64,000 bases of DNA from Micromonospora sp. WMMD980 (GTDB taxonomy: Bacteria; Actinomycetota; Actinomycetes; Mycobacteriales; Micromonosporaceae). Where the stretch lies: assembly GCF_029626035.1 (NCBI RefSeq), contig NZ_JARUBE010000003.1:4154001-4218000 (forward strand), given 5' to 3'. Below are positions 42,398 through 51,303 of the stretch, piece after piece. Every line of letters begins with the position of its first letter. Within the stretch, counting starts at the first letter, position 1. Under the pieces are notes generated by a model that was not told the origin of the DNA, did not search any database, and was given only the letters and a program-made list of their open reading frames with translations. The position numbers and the translations under genes are program-made.

Positions 42398-43318
42398 TCA
42401 CCAGATCCGGCGCCGTCCGGCACGGTGGTTGCGGACCCCGCAGGGCCGTCCGGGGGGCGGACCGCCAGCGCGCCGCAGGCGCAACCCGACCACGGCCGCG
42501 AACAGCACCGTGAGCCCGACGACCGCCGCGCCGACGAGCATCGGCCGGGAGAGCGGGCCGGTCTCGGTCACCGCCGCCACCGGCACCCCCGCCGGCTCGC
42601 CGCCGGTCGCCGACTCCGAGCGGGTACGCGGGGCCGCCGCGCTCGCCGCCGGTGTGCCCGACCGGGTGACCCGCGTCCCCGAACCGCCCTGGGCGGCCCG
42701 GAAGACCACGTCGGCGCAGGAGTAGTAGGTGTCCTGGGTGTTGGAGTTCTGCCAGATGACGTAGATGACGTGCCGGCCCGTGCGCCCGGTCGGCAACCGC
42801 CCCGGCATCTCGTACGCGCCGTCGCGGATCGGCGGGTCGGTGACCGCGAGGAACGGCTTGGTCTCCACGTCGGCCCAGGTCAGCCGCTGCGGCGGGGCGT
42901 ACGAGTCGGTGGTGACGTAGAACCGGAACGTGCCCCGGTGCGGGATCGTGGTGCGGTAGCGGAAGGTGTGCCGGGCACCGGCGGTGAGCGTGGTGGCCGG
43001 CCAGTCGGCCCGGGGCAGGTCCAGCCCCCGGTAGGCGGAGAGCCCGCCGCTGCACAGCTCGCCGTCCGGGATGCGCTCCCGGTCGCGCCCGTCGATCCGG
43101 GCCACCCGGATGGTGTCCCACTCGCGGACCGCCGCGCCGGCGGCGATCGCCGCCCGACAGGCGGGCGTCGCGGCCCGGCCGCCTTCCGGTCCGCACGCCG
43201 CTGCCCGGCTCATCGGGCTGGTCGGCGCCCCGTGGGCACCCGCCGGTGCGGCGGTGAGCAGCAGCATCGCGGCGACGGCGACGGCGGCGAACGCGGCGAA
43301 CGCGCGGCGTGTGCTCAT
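42398..43318 (-). CDS. AA10 lytic polysaccharide monooxygenase with C-terminal membrane anchor
   Basis: A 306-residue exported protein. The signal peptide ends at PAGA, exposing His1 of HGAPTSPMSRAAACG, the copper-binding N-terminus of AA10 LPMOs. The second His is in GARHTFRYRTT and the axial aromatic region is YVIWQNSNTQDTYYSCADVVF. AA10 enzymes oxidatively cleave chitin or cellulose. After the catalytic domain comes a low-complexity Ala/Thr/Arg linker and a membrane helix (LVGAAVVGLTVLFAAVVGL) with a basic tail, so it should stay on the cell surface. GGAGG lies eight bases before ATG 43318. Confidence 0.87.
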   Translation of the reverse strand: MSTRRAFAAFAAVAVAAMLLLTAAPAGAHGAPTSPMSRAAACGPEGGRAATPACRAAIAAGAAVREWDTIRVARIDGRDRERIPDGELCSGGLSAYRGLDLPRADWPATTLTAGARHTFRYRTTIPHRGTFRFYVTTDSYAPPQRLTWADVETKPFLAVTDPPIRDGAYEMPGRLPTGRTGRHVIYVIWQNSNTQDTYYSCADVVFRAAQGGSGTRVTRSGTPAASAAAPRTRSESATGGEPAGVPVAAVTETGPLSRPMLVGAAVVGLTVLFAAVVGLRLRRAGGPPPGRPCGVRNHRAGRRRIW

Positions 43319-43480
43319 GTGATCGACCTCCCGCGCACTGGTACGTGCCGAAGGCGGCAAAGGTTCGATGCCGCCGGTGCCACGACCGGTCAGGCTCGGT
43401 CGGCCGAACGGAAGACCGGGGCGGCGGGGCGACCGGAGTGGGCCCTACAGTGACGGCACCCTGTGATCAAGGAGCGCGCC

Positions 43481-45556
43481 TTGCCCGAGCCGGCACAGCC
43501 TTCCGAGCCCCCCCGCATCCCCCCGGCGGACGGGTCCCCGCCCGGTGAGATCCCGCCCGGCGCCCGGCCGTACCTGCTGGTGCTGCCCACGACGGAGGGC
43601 GCGCCGCCGCCGGTGGCGTGGCCCGGCGCGGCGGGTGAGCCGGCCTGGGCCATCCCGGTCAGCGTGCCGCCCGGCACGCTGGGCTACGCGCTGTTCGTGC
43701 CGCTGGTCCCACCGGTCCCGGCCGGCGTGCCGGCGCAGCCGTCCGCGCCGGCCGTCGAGTCCCGGCCGGACCAGCGCTCCGCCGGGGCCCCCGCACCGGG
43801 CAGCGCGGCCGGGCCCGTGCAGTCCACCCCGGCACCGCCCGGTCCACAAGCCACCCCGGCGCCGCCGAACCCGCATGGCCCCCCGGCGCCCTCCGGTCCG
43901 CAGGCGGCCCCGCCAGTGGCCGGTCAAACCGCCCCGGCGCCGTCCGGCGCAACGCTGCCGCCGGGGACCGGGCCGGCGTACCAGGACGTCCGGCCCTGGG
44001 CCAACTACCCGCCACCGCCGGGCTGGGCCCCCCGACCGCCGAAGCCCCGCACCTCCTTCCTCGGCGCGACGTGGCCCGGGCCGAAACCGGCCACCGGCCG
44101 GGCGGTGCCGCTGGCGGTGCTGGCCGGGGCGCTCGGCAGCGCGGTCTTCGTGCCGCTGGGCCGCGTCGGCGTCGGCTGGTTCCTCGGCTGGCTCACGCTC
44201 ACGCTCGGGGTGCTGCTGGCGGTCCGCACCCGGACCGCCGAGCTGCCCCGCGCCGACCGGCTGATCCGGGCCGGCTGGGCGGCGGCGGCCCTGGCGCTGC
44301 TCGCCGTGCCGGCGTTCCGCAACGCCTGGTGGCTGGTGACGTTCTGCGTGCTCGGCGCGCTGGGCTGCGCCACCCTGGCGATCGTCGGCGGCCGGCTGGT
44401 CCGCTCCATCCTGTTCGGCCTGTTCGCCACGCCCTTCGCGGCGCTGCGCGGCCTGCCCTGGGTCCGCCGGCACGTCGCCGCCTCGCCGGAGGCCGGCGCG
44501 GTCCGCAAGGTCACCGTCTCGGTGGCCGCCACGCTGGCCGTGCTTGTCGTCTTCGGCAGCCTGCTCGCCTCGGCCGACGCGGCGTTCTCCGAGGCGGTGG
44601 GCGCGCTCGTGCCCGACGTCGACCTCGGCGTGGTGTTCCGGGGCCTGTTTCTGGCCGCGGTAGGCGGGCTGATCGCGGTCGCCGCGGTCTACACGCTCGC
44701 CGCCCCGCCCGAGCTGTCCACCGTGGACTGCACGAGCGAACGCCGGCTCAGCCTGCTGGAGTGGGCGCCGGCCATCGGGGCGCTGACCGTGCTCTTCGCC
44801 GGCTTCGTGGTGGTGCAGTTCACCACGCTCTTCGGCGGGCAGCGACACGTGCAGCGGGTCGCCGGGCTCAGCTACGCCGAGTACGCGCGCAGCGGCTTCT
44901 GGCAGCTGCTCTTCGTCACGCTGCTGACCGTGGCGGTGCTCGGCGGCGTGACCCGCTGGGCCGGCCGCGAGCGGCCGATCGAGCGCACGCTGCTGCGCGT
45001 GCTGCTCGGGCTGCTCAGCGCGCTGAGCGTGGTGATCGTGGTGTCCGCGCTGTCCCGGATGTGGACCTATCAGAAGGTCTACAGCTTCACCGGCGAGCGG
45101 ATCTTCGTGATGGCGTTCGAGATGCTGCTCGGCGCGGTCTTCCTGATGATCCTGGCCGCGGGCGTGCGGTGGCGGGGCCGGTGGATCCCGGGCACCACCG
45201 TGGCGCTGACCGTGGCGATGCTGCTCGGCCTGGCGCTGCTCAACCCGGAGGACTACGCCGCCCGGCGCAACACCCTCCGGTACGAGCAGACCGGCAAGAT
45301 CGACGCCTGGTACCTGCGCGCGCTCTCCGCCGACGCCACACCGGCGCTCACCAAGCTCCCCGACCCGGTGCGTCGCTGCACGTTGAGCTGGATCGCCGAC
45401 GAACTCGCCGAGCCCGACCCCTGGTACGCCTGGAACCTGGGCCGGCACCGGGCCCGCCAGGCCCTCGACCGGGTCGGCCCGGGCGCGGTCGGCGGCCCGA
45501 AGGACTGCCGCCGCGCGGACCAGTTCGACCTGCCGAAGACCCGGCGACCCCGCTGA
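43481..45556 (+). CDS. DUF4153/DUF4173 family membrane protein
   Basis: A 691-residue protein. The first ~195 residues are a Pro/Ala-rich cytoplasmic tail; the rest has about 12 membrane helices and the family hallmarks LSLLEWAPAIGALTVLFAGFVVVQFTTLFGG and LSYAEYARSGFWQLLFVTLLT. A ~90-residue soluble C-terminus (YEQTGKIDAWYLRALSADA) follows. Function unknown. TTG 43481 is preferred because AAGGAG lies exactly six bases upstream; GTG 43463 is the longer alternative. Confidence 0.82.
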   Translation: MPEPAQPSEPPRIPPADGSPPGEIPPGARPYLLVLPTTEGAPPPVAWPGAAGEPAWAIPVSVPPGTLGYALFVPLVPPVPAGVPAQPSAPAVESRPDQRSAGAPAPGSAAGPVQSTPAPPGPQATPAPPNPHGPPAPSGPQAAPPVAGQTAPAPSGATLPPGTGPAYQDVRPWANYPPPPGWAPRPPKPRTSFLGATWPGPKPATGRAVPLAVLAGALGSAVFVPLGRVGVGWFLGWLTLTLGVLLAVRTRTAELPRADRLIRAGWAAAALALLAVPAFRNAWWLVTFCVLGALGCATLAIVGGRLVRSILFGLFATPFAALRGLPWVRRHVAASPEAGAVRKVTVSVAATLAVLVVFGSLLASADAAFSEAVGALVPDVDLGVVFRGLFLAAVGGLIAVAAVYTLAAPPELSTVDCTSERRLSLLEWAPAIGALTVLFAGFVVVQFTTLFGGQRHVQRVAGLSYAEYARSGFWQLLFVTLLTVAVLGGVTRWAGRERPIERTLLRVLLGLLSALSVVIVVSALSRMWTYQKVYSFTGERIFVMAFEMLLGAVFLMILAAGVRWRGRWIPGTTVALTVAMLLGLALLNPEDYAARRNTLRYEQTGKIDAWYLRALSADATPALTKLPDPVRRCTLSWIADELAEPDPWYAWNLGRHRARQALDRVGPGAVGGPKDCRRADQFDLPKTRRPR

Positions 45557-45609
45557 CCTCCGCCGCCCCGGGCCGCGCACGTCGTGGCCCGGGGCCCGGT
45601 TGGCCCTCC

Positions 45610-46953
45610 TCAGCCGCCGACGCGCAGCGCGAGGATCGCGATGTCGTCGGCGACCGGGCCGAGCTGGTAGGCGGCCACCCCGTCGCGCACCAGCTCGACC
45701 AACCGCCGCGGTTCGCCGTCGGGCGCGCCGCGCAGCAGTGCCACGAGTCGTTCCTCGCCGAAGAGGCCGCCCGGCCCGCGCGCCTCGATCACCCCGTCGG
45801 TGTAGAGCAGCACGGTGTCGCCCGCCGCCAGGGCCACCGACCGGTGCCCCAGCCGCACCTCGGGGAAGGCCCCCAGCAGCACACCGGGCAGGTTGATCAC
45901 CTCGACCCGCCCGTCGGCCCGCCGGACCAGCGCCGGCGGGTGGCCACCCGAGGCCAGCTCCAGGTCGGCACCGCCGTCGCGCAGCCGCAGCCGCAGGCAC
46001 ACCACGCTGAGGAACCGGTCCACGTCCGGGTCGTTGCGCAGCCGGGCGTGCAACTGGCGCAGCGCGGTGGCCGGCTCGGCCAGGGCCGCGGTGATCCGCA
46101 GCGTGTGCCGGGCCAGGCCGGTGACGGAGGCGGCGTCCACGCCCCGGCCGGCCACGTCGCCGACCACGAGGACCCACTCCCGGCCGGCGGCGCCGTCGAC
46201 CGGGAACACGTCGTAGAAGTCGCCGCCGACCCCGACCGAGTCACCGGCCAGGTAGACGGCGGCCAACTCCGCGCCGGGCACGTGCGGCAGCCGCGAGGGC
46301 AGCAGACTGCGTTGCAGGCGGACGGCGGTGGCGTGCTCCCGCTCGTAGAGCTGCGCCCGGGCGAGCGCCTGACCGGCCAGCCCGGCCAGGGTGACGAGGA
46401 AGGTGCGGTGCGCCGGCTCGAACTCCTGCGCGTCGGCGTACCCGAAGATGAGCACCCCGGCGGCGGTCCCTCGGCCGTGCAGCGGCACCATCGCCCACGA
46501 CCGGTGCGGGCTGCGTCGCACCGCCTCGGCCACCTCGGGATAGTCGTCGACCAGGGGTCGGATGTCCGGGAAGAAGCGGGGTTCCTCGTCGCGGAAGGTC
46601 GCCGCGATCGGATGGACGGCGTCCCGCCCGACGGCCTTCCACCGTGCCGGTGGCTCCTGGCCGGTGGGCGCGAACCGGATCTGCCGGCCGCTCTCGTCCA
46701 TCAGCGCGACGGCGGCGAGGGCCGCCTCGGCGGCCGCGCCGGCGCCGTCCCGGACCGCCTCGACCACCTCGGCCACGGAGGCCGCCTGGGAGAGCGCGGC
46801 GGTGAACTCCTGCACCCGGCGGGCCCGCAGCTTCTCCCGCCTGCGGCGGGTCACGTCGGTGACCAGGACGGCCACCGCACCGGCCCGGCCACCGCCGCCG
46901 GGCACGGCGAGGAAACTGCCGAGGTACGTCCGCCCCGCCCGGACGAACTCCAC
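45610..46953 (-). CDS. SpoIIE/PP2C-type phosphatase, C-terminal half of a split sensor gene
   Basis: 447 residues: the end of a PAS domain (EFVRAGRTYLGSFLAVPG and VAVLVTDVTRRR), a GAF domain (about 45-200) and a SpoIIE-type PP2C phosphatase (GDSVGVGGDFYDVFPV, VGDVAGRGVDAA, SGGHPPALV, LYTDGVIEARG). Such phosphatases act on anti-sigma antagonist proteins. The upstream gene ends in the first part of the same PAS domain 11 bases earlier in another frame, so the two are halves of one sensor with a deletion or frameshift between them. GTG 46953 could allow re-initiation. Confidence 0.75.
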   Translation of the reverse strand: MEFVRAGRTYLGSFLAVPGGGGRAGAVAVLVTDVTRRRREKLRARRVQEFTAALSQAASVAEVVEAVRDGAGAAAEAALAAVALMDESGRQIRFAPTGQEPPARWKAVGRDAVHPIAATFRDEEPRFFPDIRPLVDDYPEVAEAVRRSPHRSWAMVPLHGRGTAAGVLIFGYADAQEFEPAHRTFLVTLAGLAGQALARAQLYEREHATAVRLQRSLLPSRLPHVPGAELAAVYLAGDSVGVGGDFYDVFPVDGAAGREWVLVVGDVAGRGVDAASVTGLARHTLRITAALAEPATALRQLHARLRNDPDVDRFLSVVCLRLRLRDGGADLELASGGHPPALVRRADGRVEVINLPGVLLGAFPEVRLGHRSVALAAGDTVLLYTDGVIEARGPGGLFGEERLVALLRGAPDGEPRRLVELVRDGVAAYQLGPVADDIAILALRVGG

Positions 46954-46963
46954 GTCGCGGACC

Positions 46964-48061
46964 TCACCGGCGGCCGAGATGATCCGCCACCGGGTGGCCG
47001 TCCCACTCCGCCAGGACGGCGTTGATCCGGAGGTAACGCAGGTCGGTGTCGAGCAACGCGACGCCGATCGGCGCGTTCTCGACGAGCGTGTCGAGCGCGG
47101 TGAGCATGGTGGCCCGCTCGGCGGTGACCTGCTCGACGCCGAGCGTCGCCCGGTCGGCCACCTCGTCGAAGACGGCCGCGACGCCGACCGGCCCGACCGG
47201 CGTCGCCCCGTGCACCGGGTAGTAGCTGCCCCGCCACCGTCGCCGGCCGGGCCGGCCCGGGGTGGCGCCGACGACGTCCAGGTTGACGATCGGTCGCCCC
47301 GTGTCGAGCACCTGCCGGAGCTGCCCGGCGAACGACTCGGGCAGGTCCGGCAGCACCTCGCGCAGGTGCCGCCCCACGTGGTCGGCGGCGGGCCGCCCGT
47401 TGATCTCGGCGGCCCGCTGGTTGACCGTGACGAAGCGCAAGTCCCGGTCCAGCACGCTCACCCCGACCGGCAGGTGGAGCAGGACCGTCGCCAGCAGCGC
47501 CTGGTCGATGGCGGTGCCCGTCGGCGCCCGCCCCAGAGCGGCCACCGGCGAGGGACCGGGCGGCCCGGGTTCGTCGGCGACCGGCCGGCGCGCGCCGTGC
47601 CGCAGACCGGCCGCGCGTACCCGCCGGGCGGCGGTCGCGGCGAGTGTCGTCGCCGCCGACGCCGTACCGGGCGGCACCACGCCACGGAAGCCGAGGCTGA
47701 TCGCTCCGATGATCGTGCCGTCGGCGCCGGGATGCCAGAGCGGCGCGGCCACCAGACCCTCGACGTCGGCGGTCGGCAGGCTCGCGGTCGCCGGGAAGCG
47801 GATCAACCGATCCCGGAACGAGTCCGCCTCGATCACCTCGCCGGTGCGGGCGGCCCGGGAGATCCCGACCGGGGCGGCGAGCGGGAAGCGGGCCCAGGTC
47901 TCGGCCAGCTCGGGCACCATGCCGACCTGGTCGACCAGGTCGAGCTGCGTGCCGCCCGGGTCGAGCAGCACGAGGACCGCCACCTCCGCCCCGGTGCGCC
48001 GCAGGACGTCGGACGGAAGCAACTCACCGTCACCGACCGCGAGCCCGGTCCGATACGTCAC
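46964..48061 (-). CDS. GAF-PAS sensor, N-terminal half of the split phosphatase gene
   Basis: About 365 residues: a GAF domain (VAVLVLLDPGGTQLDLV to AISLGFRG), a first PAS domain (VGVSVLDRDLRFVTVNQRAAEINGRP, about 200-225) and the first strands of a second PAS (IGVALLDTDLRYLRINAVLAEWDGHP) before a TGA at 46964. The missing end of that PAS begins the next gene. The order GAF-PAS-PAS-GAF-SpoIIE is common in actinomycetes as a single ~850-residue protein, supporting a split. Start GTG 48061. Confidence 0.7.
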   Translation of the reverse strand: MTYRTGLAVGDGELLPSDVLRRTGAEVAVLVLLDPGGTQLDLVDQVGMVPELAETWARFPLAAPVGISRAARTGEVIEADSFRDRLIRFPATASLPTADVEGLVAAPLWHPGADGTIIGAISLGFRGVVPPGTASAATTLAATAARRVRAAGLRHGARRPVADEPGPPGPSPVAALGRAPTGTAIDQALLATVLLHLPVGVSVLDRDLRFVTVNQRAAEINGRPAADHVGRHLREVLPDLPESFAGQLRQVLDTGRPIVNLDVVGATPGRPGRRRWRGSYYPVHGATPVGPVGVAAVFDEVADRATLGVEQVTAERATMLTALDTLVENAPIGVALLDTDLRYLRINAVLAEWDGHPVADHLGRR

Positions 48062-48192
48062 GCTGCATTCCCCACCCGACCCCAGGGCCGAACGCACGGG
48101 CCCGAGCAGACGCTACCGCCGCCGGCACGTCCGGGCGAGCCTTCGCACACCGGGCCGCTCCGGGGCTGTCGGTCAGCTCACACGCGCTCCGG

Positions 48193-48949
48193 TCAGTCGG
48201 CCCTGCCGGGCCCGTCGACGTGCTGACGCGGGCTCACGCCGTAGCGGCGTTTGAAGGCGGTGCTCAGCGCGAACGAGCTGCCGTAGCCCACCCGGCGGGC
48301 CACCGCGCCGACCGTGGTCCCGGGCTCGCGCAGCAGGTCCGCCGCGAGCGCCAGCCGCCACCCGGTGAGATACGACATGGGCGGCTCGCCGACCAGCCCG
48401 GTGAAGCGCCGGGCCAGCGCCGCCCAGCACCGCCTCCTGACCGAGGTCGTCCTTGACGATCTCGGCGGCCAGCAACGGGACCAACGGCGAGTCCCAGGAC
48501 GCGTGCGGGACGACCGCGAGCGTCGGCAACGCGTCCAACAGCCGCCGCCCGACCGCGCCCCGGATCGGGTACGTGCCGGTGAGCAGCACGGTCCGGCCGT
48601 CCGGGCCGTTGCCCCAGGTGCGTACGCCGAGGGTCGTCATCTCGAACAGCTCGCGCCCGTCCGGCGTGGTGCAGCGCTGGCCCGGGTGGATCACCACCTG
48701 CGGCGGCGTGGCCGGCTCGTCCGCGACGGTGTACGGGTCGGGGCCGCGCACGATCGCCACGTCACCGGCGCCGAGCGACACCGGTGTGCCGGCTCCGGGC
48801 ACGATCCAGGCATCCCCGCGCACCACCGCGACCACGGTGAGCGGCGCCTCGTCCCGGATCAGCATCGACCAGGGCGGGGTCAGGATCGAGCGGAGCAGGA
48901 AGGCGCCCCGGGCCCGGGGCCCGTCGAGCAGGCCGGCGACGGCGTCCAC
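48193..48949 (-). pseudogene. cupin-AraC regulator with internal deletion
   Basis: The N-terminal ~170 residues form the cupin-type AraC ligand domain (SILTPPWSMLIRDEAPLTVV, VVRGDAWIVPGAG). At about 48425-48432 the sequence jumps from EIVKDDLGQEAVLG straight into AALARRFTGLVGEPPMSYLTG in another frame, skipping about 60 residues that include the first HTH. The second HTH is intact (VGAVARRVGYGSSFALSTAFKRRYG). So the gene has both a deletion and a frame change and should be inactive. It diverges from the DUF1772 gene, its likely former target. Confidence 0.75.
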
Positions 48950-49020
48950 GGAGACGATTACACACAGGATCGCCCGTCCTGGCCATGGGCCGTCTCACCG
49001 CGTGGCGGTGGGATGGACAC

Positions 49021-49509
49021 ATGCGACTCGTACAGCACCTGTCGTTGCTCGCGGCCACGGTCGGGGCCGGGTTGATGGCCGGGCTCTTCGCCGCCTTCGC
49101 CTACGCCGTGATGCCGGCGTTGCGGGGCGCCGACGACCGCACGTTCGTGGACGCCATGCAGCGGATCAACGTGACCATCGTCAACGGCCTCTTCCTGCTG
49201 GTCTTCCTGGGCACGCCGGTGCTCGCCGCGTTGTCGGCGTTCCTGGCCCGGCGGGGCGTGGGCCGGGCGGCGCTGCCGTGGATCGTCGCCGGGCTGGTCC
49301 TCTACCTGGTGATGTTCGCGGTCACCGCCGCGGTCAACGTGCCGCTGAACGACGCGCTCGCCGCGGCCGGCACGGCGGACTTCGCCGCCGCGCGGCAGCG
49401 GTTCGAGGCGTCCTGGGTGGCCTGGAACGTGGTCCGGGCGCTGGCGAGCACGGCCGGCTTCGGCGCGCTGTGCGGGGCGCTGCTGGTCACCGGCCGCCCG
49501 GTCGGTTGA
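49021..49509 (+). CDS. DUF1772 family membrane protein (anthrone oxygenase-like)
   Basis: A 162-residue protein with four membrane helices and the DUF1772 pattern: GLMAGLFAAFAYAVMPALRGADDRTFVDAMQRIN and NVPLNDALAAAG, ending WVAWNVVRALASTAGF. Some relatives are anthrone oxygenases, but most are uncharacterised. ATG 49021 is chosen as the first codon of the conserved helix. It is divergent from the damaged cupin-AraC regulator, a pairing common in actinobacteria. Confidence 0.85.
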   Translation: MRLVQHLSLLAATVGAGLMAGLFAAFAYAVMPALRGADDRTFVDAMQRINVTIVNGLFLLVFLGTPVLAALSAFLARRGVGRAALPWIVAGLVLYLVMFAVTAAVNVPLNDALAAAGTADFAAARQRFEASWVAWNVVRALASTAGFGALCGALLVTGRPVG

Positions 49510-49571
49510 CGCGGTCGCGGCGACCCACCGCCGTCCGGGTCCGGACGGCGGTGGGTGACGGAGGCCGCCGG

Positions 49572-50459
49572 CTAGAACCCGCTCCACGGGCGGGCCGAGC
49601 ACTTCCAGGTCTTCCCGTCGTCGTGCGAGACGCAGACCGCGAGCACCTTCCCGATGACCGGAAGGCTGAAGGTGAAGATGTGCGCCCGCGTCTTCGCGTA
49701 CGGGACACCGGACTTCTCGGCCACGTCGACCAACGCCCAGTCGGGATCCGGTGCATCCACGGTCGCCACCCGCCGCAGCGATTCCACGGCCCCGCCGTCG
49801 AGGAGCGTCCTGACCTCGTCGGCCGAGGGCTCCCGGTCGCCGACCAGGGTGTCCACGGCGTCCGGTCCGGTGACGTCGACGCCGTTGGCCTTCTCGAAGG
49901 CACTCTTCACCCCGCCCACGGTGGTGTCACCGGTGAGGTCGAGGGTGAGGATCTGGTCGGCTCCCCGGCGCGACAGGAGGCATTCCCAGATGGACTTGCC
50001 GTTGGCGACGCACATGGTCAGACACCAGTCCCGACCGCCGGGCACCGACGAGGCGAAGATCAGCGACGTGGTCGCGGTCCCCCCGCCGTCGACACCGTCG
50101 TAGCTGCCGTCGGCGAGGTCGGCCATGGTCGTGTCGAGGATGCCACGGTCGCCCGGCATCGTGCCCACGACCTCGACGCCCTCGACCTTCTCGCCGGCGA
50201 CGAGCGCTTCGAGCTGATCGCCGGTGAGGCTTCGACCCCCGGCGTCGATGGCCAGCACCGTGTCCAGGTCGCCGACGGGCCGGCCGGTCAGGTCCTCGAA
50301 CTGTCGAAGCATCGTCCCCGGAGCGCCGGGGTGGTCGGTGATCGTCGTCCGCGCCTCCTCCTCGGCCGCCTGCGACGGGGAGTACGAGGCAGTCAGCGCG
50401 ACGATCAGGGCCGCGGCGACGACGGTGGCGCGCCTGGTGATGTTCCGTGGAGCTGTCAT
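49572..50459 (-). CDS. secreted protein, paralogue of its upstream neighbour
   Basis: A 295-residue exported protein: signal peptide (ITRRATVVAAALIVALTASY, cleavage near SQAAEE), then a region with four well-spaced cysteines (DWCLTMCVANGKSIWECLL) and a C-terminal CVSHDDGKTWKCSARPW. A segment DQLEALVAGEKVEGVEVVGTM followed by an acidic 'TTMADLADG' matches the neighbouring protein's QVAALLAGKDDTGVRVLGTV and 'DIVDEAGG', so the two are paralogues. Function unknown. GGAGGA lies five bases before ATG 50459. Confidence 0.75.
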   Translation of the reverse strand: MTAPRNITRRATVVAAALIVALTASYSPSQAAEEEARTTITDHPGAPGTMLRQFEDLTGRPVGDLDTVLAIDAGGRSLTGDQLEALVAGEKVEGVEVVGTMPGDRGILDTTMADLADGSYDGVDGGGTATTSLIFASSVPGGRDWCLTMCVANGKSIWECLLSRRGADQILTLDLTGDTTVGGVKSAFEKANGVDVTGPDAVDTLVGDREPSADEVRTLLDGGAVESLRRVATVDAPDPDWALVDVAEKSGVPYAKTRAHIFTFSLPVIGKVLAVCVSHDDGKTWKCSARPWSGF

Positions 50460-50496
50460 TTCGTCCTCCTCGTTGTCTCGGTACGGTCGCGACGGC

Positions 50497-51219
50497 CTAC
50501 CACCGGCACTCGAACACGGCGCCCACGCCGCTGGTCGACGGCCACCAGCGGCAGTGCCGGTCGATCCAGTCGTCGATCCCGCTGATCGTGTCCACGATCC
50601 ACGCGAACACCGCCTTGATCGCGCCCCAGAGGCTGAAGTAGACGACAGTCGTCTCGGGTGTGCCGCCGGCCTCGTCGACGATGTCCTTCACCGACATGGC
50701 GGCATCCGGCTTCTCGACGGTGCCCAGCACCCGCACCCCGGTGTCGTCCTTGCCGGCCAGCAACGCCGCGACCTGCTCCGGGGTCCGCTGCTTGCCGTCG
50801 TCGACCGCCACGATCGCGCGATCGATCACCGTTCGCCCGCTGCCGGAGACGGCCTGCTCGATGGCGGCGATCTCGCCCAGCGTGAGGTCGCCGCCGAGCG
50901 CGGGGCCGGTGAAGCGGCGTACCGAGACGGCGCCGGACGGACTGATCCAGATCTCGTCCGACGTGATCATGTCGTCCGCGTCGAACGGCGCCCAGGCGAA
51001 CGTCCACTTCCCGCCGACGCAGCGGAACTGGCCCTGCTCCCGGCCCTCGGGCTCGGTGCCGGTCCGGACGACCGTGCCCTGGTCGTCGGTGTACTGGACC
51101 ACACAGTCGGTGTCCTTGTCCGGTGTCTCGTCGGTCCCGGCCACGGCTGCGGAGGACATGGCCAGCAACGTCCCGCTGACCACCCCGAGCACCGCGAGGC
51201 GGCGCGCCAAGCGATTCAT
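50497..51219 (-). CDS. secreted protein of unknown function (paralogue pair)
   Basis: A 240-residue exported protein with signal peptide (RLAVLGVVSGTLLAMSSAAVAG) and a mature N-terminal part with DCVVQYTDD and FRCVGGKWTFAWAPF, then the core shared with the downstream gene (ALLAGKDDTGVRVLGTVEKP). It ends with IDRHCRWW and FECRW. ATG 51219 follows GGAG with six bases between. It is 37 bp upstream of its paralogue and 84 bp downstream of the BTAD regulator, all on one strand. Confidence 0.75.
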   Translation of the reverse strand: MNRLARRLAVLGVVSGTLLAMSSAAVAGTDETPDKDTDCVVQYTDDQGTVVRTGTEPEGREQGQFRCVGGKWTFAWAPFDADDMITSDEIWISPSGAVSVRRFTGPALGGDLTLGEIAAIEQAVSGSGRTVIDRAIVAVDDGKQRTPEQVAALLAGKDDTGVRVLGTVEKPDAAMSVKDIVDEAGGTPETTVVYFSLWGAIKAVFAWIVDTISGIDDWIDRHCRWWPSTSGVGAVFECRW

Positions 51220-51303
51220 CGCACACTCCATTCCTGGAAGGAATCTGGTGTCCGCAGCGTGCCGGGCCGCGCGGAAACGGCCCGGAAAGGACGTGGAAAG
51301 CGG

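Noticed and set aside
43390-46177. Long antisense frames over the DUF4153 gene
   Set aside because: Shadow of a membrane-protein gene; composition is Arg/Gly/His-rich.
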